Assembly: GCF_029227915.1 (NCBI RefSeq)
Contig: NC_079883.1
Span: 16,804,001-16,868,000 of the forward strand
Source: Hydractinia symbiolongicarpus
Lineage: Eukaryota; Cnidaria; Hydrozoa; Anthoathecata; Hydractiniidae
DNA length: 64,000 nucleotides
Reading direction: 5' to 3'
A model generated the notes under the pieces. That model was not told where the DNA came from. It worked only from the letters and a program-made list of their open reading frames with translations, and ran no database searches. The position numbers and the translations under genes were made by a program. Positions within the stretch are counted from its first letter, which is position 1. Each line of letters begins with the position of its first letter. Positions 52,504 to 58,500 of this stretch are shown here, in pieces.

Positions 52504-55500
52504 TCTACATCATCCTTAAAATTTTACTCACCTTTTTGCACAAACGGTCTTTTGGTGCTTTTCCAATCTAAAAAATACAGAAGTTATTTGGTTAATTTTA
52601 AAATGATATCACCTTTTTATATTCCCAAAAACTATTATTTACTTTTTCGATTAGTTGGACCAACTGTTTAATGCCTTCTTTAAACACAGCTTTCCACATC
52701 ATAATTGCTAAGCCTAAAGAAAACCAACATAAGATCACCGTCAATGCATTTATTTACAGGTTAAAAAGAATTCCCACGCTAGATCAATCCTTTATTGCGT
52801 AGAAACAAGTAATCAATAGCTAACCACACAAAGGAAAAGTCTTGTGCCAGTAATTTTTTATAAAAGTTGAAAAAATATCTTGTACATAATTAGTTACTAA
52901 GGGTTATTTTCCGACTATATATTAATATTTTTTCTACTATAACACTTTTGTTACGATTTTACAGCTATAAAGGCCAATATCCACACACGGAAAACGTTCC
53001 GCGGACCGGACAGGATCAAACCAAAACAAAGCTTTTCGCATGATCATTGTTAATTCATCACACAATCGAAACAGAAAATTGTCCGGTCCAAGAAGCCAGA
53101 AGTAAGTTGAAATGTTTTCAACTTTTTTTCTGATCCGCAGAGCGACTAGCATTTTTCACCAATAAAAAGCTACAAAAAAAATCACGTGATATCAACAACC
53201 ACTAGAGCATGCTCAAATCAAAAATGGCGCAGCAACAAACATGCTCCTGTGGAAGATGAAAATGCAGCACAAATGTTAAATTATCCTTGGCAATTACAAC
53301 AACTTGGTCGATTTAACATAAGCATGGCTAACGATGAAGCGTCTCAAGCTCCCACAGTTTCTCTGAGTTTCCAGCGAAGACATATATCAAACCCCAACAC
53401 TTCTTCATCATCAAGCAACAACAACAACAACAATGTCTTGCTGTTGTCATCACCAGAATCTACTCCAACTTTTACCACCCCTTCTTTAGCACCTCAAACT
53501 CAGACTGAGGTTGACAAGGGAGACAAGGAAGTCGATTCTAACTCTCTTGAAGTGTCCCATGCTTCTAGAATTGTGGATATAATGCTTAGCTATCCTTGTC
53601 TGTGGAAAACTAATCAAAGGTCATACAAAGACAGAAATATTATTAAAGCTCGGGGCATCAGGTAAAATTTTTTTGTTCAGTTTCCTATGGAAGACATGTG
53701 CAAAATTAATTTCAGTTGATAGATTAGCTGTAATAATTTTGCTTTAATGTTTGTTTTGTTTTAGTTGCAAAAATCAAACACGATTGGTCAAAAATACGAG
53801 CTAATGTTGTTGTGCTTCCCTGATATAAAATTAAGTAAGATCCTCATCTTTAGCTGTTTTTATCAAAGCACATCCCTTAGTTGAGATGGAGAAAGAAACT
53901 GTTGTTGCTGCGCCATCTATGAGATTTTCGAAATTTTGCAAGGAAGAATGAAGTAAAGTGAAAAATAATTTTAAAATCAAAAATCAACAATTTTAGGATG
54001 ACTTAAAAGAACGCTATGTCTTATGTTACAATACGAAATATTTCTTTCTCTTTGTAGAGTTCCTTATAGCTAGCTAGAATTTTGAGAGTTTATGCAGAAA
54101 ATTTTTTCTTTTTAGTGAAACAAACGAACATAATGCATATTCTTTTGAAATAAACTCTCACGCGGATGACAGCTTGCATACAAAAATATGTATTTTTGAA
54201 AACAAGCACCTTTCCAGAGTGATAAGAATGGTTAAAAACTTTAAAGCATGCATAAGTTTGACGACCCTCGTAAAATGGGCTTTCTTAAAAATCTTATTTA
54301 GAATGTATGTCAGAGTTTGGCTTTGTTACTCACTAGTTTTTTCTCGTCCTTTGGCACACCATGTTCTAATTATTTTTTATGAACAATTTGGGTTGACTTA
54401 AATTGTTTAATTTTATTTATCTGCTCCTCACGTGCACATGCGACCGATGCAACTGGATGCAGCTAATTATTTTTTCTATTGATATCTAGATCGGTATCCT
54501 AGCTTCACATTCTTCTATTCTTGACCGGAACGCGTACAATGGAATGTTTTTTTAAAACAAGAAAGATGGCGCGTAGCGTAGAAATTTATGACGACTTTCA
54601 TAGTACTGCACTGCGCTAGCTCCAATTTTTGATAGGAAGTTCGGTTTTTTTAGAACTTTTAGACATGCTTGGTAAACCATACAGCTACAGTAAGGCGTCC
54701 GGAAATATTTTTAATCTGAATATATTTTTTTTACCAGCGCTGCATGCAAGAGAGAATTCTACCCAAAAATTATTTAGTAATAATACTAATAGCTATGTAG
54801 TAAGTCTGAAAAAAGAATCGTTAGAGGAAATAGAAAGCCATGGAATGTGCAAACGCCGGACATTAATTTAAATGCCCGGCGTTTGCACATTAAAAATTAA
54901 TTCAAAGAGAAGCATCACTGTCTAAATGGGGTGCACATTGTCAGGGCATGTCAACAGGGGGCACATGGTCCCCCCAAGAATCTTCCCAACAGATAAATAT
55001 TTTAGTTATGTTAGCAATAAAACTGGTCTTATACAAAATTATTTCACCGACGTCATCAACCCGTTCATTTCTGAAACAAATTAGGGCACCCAGGTTTGGG
55101 AGATTTACCCAATTTGGTCCTTAATTGTCCTTAGTTACCTACGTGGTGAAAAATGACTGACGTCACCACCTCGTTTTCAAGTTATTTGGCCTCAAAGTTA
55201 TAACTGCAATGGCTTCAACAATCTTATTAAACGCATTGACGTCAGTCTAAATTTATTGACATTGCGCTGTAACGTCAAGTTAACAAATGAGACATAAAAA
55301 TGAAATATCCCCATTGGCGGTCACAGACGGACACAACTTTCGTATTATTATAGGAGACTAGTCCAGATATAGTATATGAACAGACATCTAACATATACAA
55401 TAACATTGCCGAGACAGGAGAATATCCAAACGAAATAACACCTGGTATATTAAGACCTCTCCAAAAACCAGGACCACCTAAGACCGACCATACTTCTGTC

Positions 55501-58500
55501 AATTCTACGAAAAATTCTTGCTGTTTGTATCATGAAGAGAATAGGTGATAGACTGGATGCTAAAATTCCACTAATTTAGCAGTATACCGAAAAAATAAAA
55601 CAACTACTGGACATGTGTTTGCCTTCAAATTAATCATTAAATAAACTATTTTGGCGAAATTAGAAACAGAACACCTTCTACTACGGGATAGTAAAGCGTT
55701 TGATAGCATTAACAGCAAGATATTTATTGAAGATTTGAAAAACACATTCGGATGAACTGCATATAATAAATTTTTTATAACTCTCAGTTAAATGTTGGAA
55801 GTAGACTATTTTTACACCGACACAGGTGCACCTCAAGGAGATTGTCCCAGCGCTAGTGAATTTACATACTACCTAGCAAAATCTTTAGCATCAATTCGAA
55901 CTTCTGAACTTATCGACGACGCATATACTCACCAAACATTAAATACGGCCATACCAGATGAATACGCAGAACATAACTACTCCACCATAACTCAAGTAAA
56001 TGATATAGATATAGATTTTGAATATGCCGATGATATAACTGAAATATCAAGTAACTTCAGCGCCATAAGACAGTTTAAAAATGAAGCCCTGAAAGTACTT
56101 CTATCAAGTGTTCTGCTAATAAATGAAAGTAAAACAGAGGAATTTGTTATAAATAAAATCAATGACGATTGGAAAAAATGAAAATTACTTGGAAGATATA
56201 AAAAGAAGGAAAACACTAGCAGTCGATAATTTAAACCACATATTCAAAAATAAAAAGATAACAAGGAATTCAAAAATACTTGCGTTCCAAACTTACATCC
56301 AATCCATATTTTTATACAACTGTGAAATTTGGACTTACAAAAGTTATGAGTGAAAGAATAAATCAATTTCAACGAAAGCTAAGATACTATATTTTGGGTA
56401 TAGAATGGTCTGAAGTTGTTATGAACGAACAACTATACCAATTGACAAATTTGAAAAGATGGAGTATATGTAAAAGAAGACGACTTAAATGGTTCGGAAA
56501 AGTATGCAGAATGTCAGAAGACACCAGTGAAGAAAGCCATGAAATAAGCCCTTGAAAAGTACAAACGCTCACAAGGTAGAATGCAAAACACACTGTTATC
56601 TTTAATAAAAAACGATCTGAAAAAATTATTCTATATTGTAAAGAACCAATGAAATTGGCGAAAGACAGAGAAGAATAAGAAGACTTTTTTTGTTCGTTAA
56701 TGTAAAATTAAATTTACGAATAAACCGTTATAAATAATTTTTTTTTTCTTACTTCAAATTTTATGACAATAAATTTTAAACGGGTTTTGGCAGTTTAAAT
56801 TGTTGTGAAACATTATCACAGTTGTAACCAAGACTTAGTAAATGTAAAAAAAAGGTTCAAAATGTCTTGCGGCTAAATGGCAGTAACAACCGCACAAAAC
56901 CACAATTATTGAACTTTAAAGGCCATATAAGGAGGCCATGGGCTGGTTAGATTGGTTTTGTCTTATGACGAAAACAATCAGGTAAAAATCTGGAAATAAG
57001 GATTGGAGAAATCCAGAGAGTATATATGAAGTCGTACAGGACTTTTACAAATTACAAACTGACTCCCTTCCCCTTATAAAAAAATAAAATAAAAAAAAAT
57101 AATCACAATTGATGGTTTTTCTCCATAACGAAGATGTTAAAGCTCAACCCACCTCATGTGCGGTCTGATGGCTCTTTCTGTTTTATTTGAGGTTTTTTTT
57201 GGACTTAAGTATTATACTATTTAGAAAATGTAGACATCAAACTTGTCAAAAGAATCTTTCCTTTCTCAGCTTGCTAAAGCTAATTTCTATTTTGTGATAT
57301 CATTGCCGTAACCAATGCCGTAATCATGACAATTTACCCATCCCTTTTCCGCGTCAAAACAGAACATGGTGACAATGACCAAGAAGCACGAAGGTGAAAT
57401 GTAAAAAACCAGTGCTGAAATGTCTGGCTCAAATTATAATTTTTGATTTACAAAAAGTGAATAAACGCTATCAGGAAAAATCCCATAGAATTCAAAATTA
57501 TGAGGAATGTAAAGAACACAGATTAGCCAAAAACGTGAAGGGTATAAAAGCTACAAAATCCACTTTTAACAAAAGGGTTTTCTCCTATCAAAATTCCCTG
57601 CACATTTGGCTGACAATCCCTATAAAACTAAATCTCAACAGCAAACTAATTGCACAGATTTACTTAACCGTCATTACAACGACGTTGCTGAACAGAGGAC
57701 TTGAAGAAAATCGTCATCGAAAAGTCTGATTCAAATCGAAATACATTTAACTGGAAGTTACCCTGAAGTAAAAAAGCACTCAACAGCATCAGAAGTAACT
57801 GCTTAACTCATCCTGATCCCATTCCTACCAACCTTATTAAAACCTGGCAGTGAGTTTATTATTATTTATTATTTATCTCCACTGACATTTCTCATCACAA
57901 GTTTTATCACATCCAATACATTTCCAGAAAAAAGAGTTGCAAGTAGTCGCCTTGTACTAAAAATAAATAACAATGATTACCAGCTAATATCAGTTGTAAC
58001 AGTGTCCTCAAACGTTTACAAGGAAGACGTACTCCAGCAACTTGTGACACATATTGACAGTCTTACGTTATAAAATTCAACACAACATGGGTTTCAAAAA
58101 TCACATTTTACTGTTAGCTGTCTCATGAAACTGAAAGATGACATCATACAAAGGCGAGGTAACCATGTCAGTTGTTGCTGACTACTTAAAGACCTTTAAA
58201 ACGATGGAAATCGAGAGTCTTTTAAGAAAACTGACAAATGTCTCCATATTCTTACTTTTTTAGATAAGAAAGTATTTTTTAGACCGCCAGCACTGCATTC
58301 AAATTGACAACAAAAGAAATGCTGACAGTTATTTTTGAGTTACACAAGCATGAATTCTCGAACATTCTTTAATCTTTACGTAGCGGAGTGAAACAATCTA
58401 AAATTTAAAATGTGCAGATGACACAAAAACATAAGTTCACTCGAGAAAAGACGAGTTTAAAACCAAAAGTATCAACCTCCTGGAGGATATAAAAAGCATT

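Noticed and set aside
52223-52671. Ile-Tyr repeat proteins on both strands
   Set aside because: Artefacts of the TA microsatellite.
52764-52800. AWEFFLT on the minus strand as the missing RAB3GAP2 exon (human CCWEYVVQW)
   Set aside because: Only seven residues match loosely, stops lie close by, and using its donor would delete about 26 residues before the next exon.
52937-53152. 71-codon minus-strand ORF
   Set aside because: It spans an inverted-repeat segment with GGACCGGACA/TGTCCGGTCC arms and shows no protein family pattern.
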